DNA from: Gonium pectorale
Lineage: Eukaryota; Chlorophyta; Chlorophyceae; Chlamydomonadales; Volvocaceae
Direction of reading: 5' to 3'
Assembly (NCBI GenBank): GCA_001584585.1
Contig: LSYV01000029.1
Span: 945,665 to 966,748, forward strand
Length of the DNA stretch: 21,084 nucleotides
Shown: piece by piece, positions 19,476 through 21,084 of the stretch
Layout: each line of letters begins with the position of its first letter
Numbering within the stretch: position 1 is the stretch's first letter
Position numbers and translations under genes: made by a program
Notes under the pieces: generated by a model
Database searches by the model: none
The model's input: only the letters and a program-made list of their open reading frames with translations
What the model was told of the DNA's origin: nothing

Positions 19476-21043
19476 ATGGCCGACGTTGAGTTACCGTCGT
19501 GCACAATCTGCTTTGGGGAGTATGGCACAGGGATACGACGGCCCTGGGACTTGGGCTGCGGGCATTGTATCTGCGGCAGGTGCTTTGCTTCCTTGTCGTT
19601 GTCGGGGCCGAAGCAATGCCCGGTCGATCGATCGGACTGGAAGAACCCGCACGTTGCTTACGAGCTGCTTAACGTGGTGGAGCAGCTCCAAAAAGCCCGT
19701 CGCGCGCAACAGGAGGACGCGGAGGAAGCGACTGTCCCGCCCGCGCTGCTGCTGGAAGCTCAACGAAGAGGTACGCAGCCGTCAGAGGATTGATGTTGCC
19801 CGGTATCGAGACCGGAGGCCAGCCGCACGACACCATGCGCCCCCCACACGGCGCGTGCGTCGGCACGCACGTCGGCCGTCCCTTGGGTGCTGCAGCTTGG
19901 TACGCACATCGGCATGTGCCATTGTGCTGACTCACGCATTGGAACGGGGGCGCCGGTTGGGTCCAGCTGGGCCGCGCGGTGCGTGTGGGTTCGACACCTC
20001 TGCACTTCGTCACCGCACCTCCCCTGCAAGACCCAGATGAGTCCCGCTAACCCTATCAGTTCAAGCACCTTCTTCGTATCCTGTCGTGTGCCTTGCACGT
20101 TCCTTATCGCGCTATCGTGTCCAACGGCCTCTGTGAACGCCGCTCCGTGTCCTCCCTGTCCGGCGGCCCTCAGGCTCCCGCCGCTGGAGGCTGCCCGACC
20201 CCTTCCGACCCGCCGCCGATGCGCTGATGCTGCTGTCCGACCTGTGGCGCGCGGCCGTGTGGCCTGAATCTGCCGACGGCGACGGCGGGTCGGGCGGCGG
20301 GGTGGCCCTGGTGGCTGGGGACATGGGCGCCAAGGAGCTGGTAGGGCACCTCATAATTGCGGCGCCTCCCTGGGCGCACGCGGTCGCGCGCGTGACGGGG
20401 CCCGGGCTGCTCGTGATGGCCGCGTACTTCGGGTGGAGGTGGGTCGGGGAGATGGGTCGGGGTCAGAAGAGCGGCGGTTGAGCGATACTAGCGGGCAAGC
20501 GGGCTGGCAGGCGGGACGGCCGTGGAGTGACACACGACGGTGACTGCCAGCCGGGCCTTTGCGGGGAGGGAGGGATTGGCGACAGGAGGGGAAAGCCCAG
20601 CGATGGCGGCGAGGGGCGCGCGAGGGAGTTAGTAAGCCGGGGGTTGCATGGACCGGCGCGGCCGGTGGCGGCGAGGCCGGGCGCGGAGGGACTGACTGAT
20701 TGCACGTCCAGGGGCATTGCAGCTGGGGGGCCCATAGCCGCCACAGGGAAAACGGTTGCCGCTGCTCCGGGCGCTGGCACCTCGAATGCAGTGAGCCCCG
20801 CGCTAGGGTGGGCTTAAGGTCGGACCCACATCGCTCCGCCCCTGGGTGACGCCCGCTCGCTTGCCGCTCAGCCATTGGTCCGCCTCCTCCGCACCCCACT
20901 ACGGCTACCTGCGCGTGCCTCCATCCAAACTGTGCCAGCCTTCGCACCCGCTCAGGTCCATCGTGGCGTTGCTCCTGCTGCTGCTACCCGCCTTCCTGGC
21001 GATATCGACCGCGTTGGAGCTCCGGAACCGCACCTGGCCCGTG
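19476..21043 (+). CDS. RING-finger protein with predicted membrane segment(s), 5' part (continues beyond window)
   Basis: Exons: 19476-19770 (donor GAG|GTACGC), 20174-20438 (donor AG|GTGGGT), 20956-21043 (donor GTG|GTGAGC). Phases 1, 2 and 0 agree and give 216 residues so far. The N terminus is a RING finger: Cys9, Cys12, Cys28, His30, Cys33, Cys36, Cys48 and Asp51 (CTIC, LGCGHCIC, RCF, CPVD). The eighth ligand position holds Asp instead of Cys. This suggests an E3 ubiquitin ligase that recruits an E2. A helix rich in Gln/Glu/Ala follows (ELLNVVEQLQKARRAQQEDA). A second part has PFRPAADALMLLSDLW and a Gly/Asp linker. A moderately hydrophobic stretch (about 172-186) comes next, then IVALLLLLLPAFLAISTAL (189-207), a likely transmembrane helix, followed by ELRNRTW. 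The ATG gives the RING from residue 9. The exon 1-2 join is supported by phase and splice sites only, and a missed small exon in 19771-20173 is possible. The closest family is not identified. Confidence 0.72.
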
Positions 21044-21084
21044 GTGAGCCGCGGCGCGGCGCGGGGGGCCTGGGTGTGCGTGGG

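Noticed and set aside
1..21084. CRISPR array, insertion sequence, tRNA or rRNA
   Set aside because: No spaced direct repeats, transposase motifs, terminal repeats or tRNA-like folds were seen on either strand.

Overview
The window looks like nuclear DNA of a volvocine green alga, most likely Chlamydomonas or a close relative. The supporting signs are very high GC with GC-rich third codon positions, several introns of about 70-525 bases per gene, GTGCGT/GTGAGT-type donors with CAG acceptors, a TGTAA polyadenylation signal, and long Gln/Ala/Gly/Ser tracts inside proteins. I see no bacterial operon, CRISPR array, rRNA/tRNA or intact mobile element. All gene models were spliced by hand from reading phase, splice sites and family motifs.

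Layout. (1) 1-616 (+): last two exons of a RCHY1/PIRH2-type CHY-RING E3 ubiquitin ligase. (2) 617-3334: about 2.7 kb without a convincing gene, holding microsatellites and repeated CGTAC motifs. (3) 3613-7906 (-): a complete ten-exon gene for the WD40 ribosome-assembly factor NSA1/WDR74 (512 aa), with a TGTAA signal at 3335-3339 and one GC-AG intron. (4) 7907-8273: a short head-to-head promoter with one central TATA element that can be read both ways. (5) 8274-14870 (+): a six-exon gene for a protein of about 1,659 aa. A 1,145-residue Gln-rich low-complexity region is followed by a class I cyclic-nucleotide phosphodiesterase fold in which three of the four metal ligands are replaced. (6) 15090-17661 (+): a monoacylglycerol-lipase-like alpha/beta hydrolase with an intact Ser-Asp-His triad, but with two apparent single-base frameshifts near its N terminus. 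(7) 17662-19475: about 1.8 kb without a convincing gene, including a 14-bp x 4 tandem repeat. (8) 19476-21043 (+): the start of a RING protein with a hydrophobic membrane segment, running off the window.

The five genes do not form an obvious pathway. They read as an ordinary gene-dense algal segment covering ubiquitin ligation, 60S ribosome biogenesis, a probable cyclic-nucleotide-binding pseudoenzyme, lipid hydrolysis and a membrane RING protein. The most unusual item is the phosphodiesterase-like protein, which looks catalytically dead yet keeps an open, spliceable frame across the whole domain.
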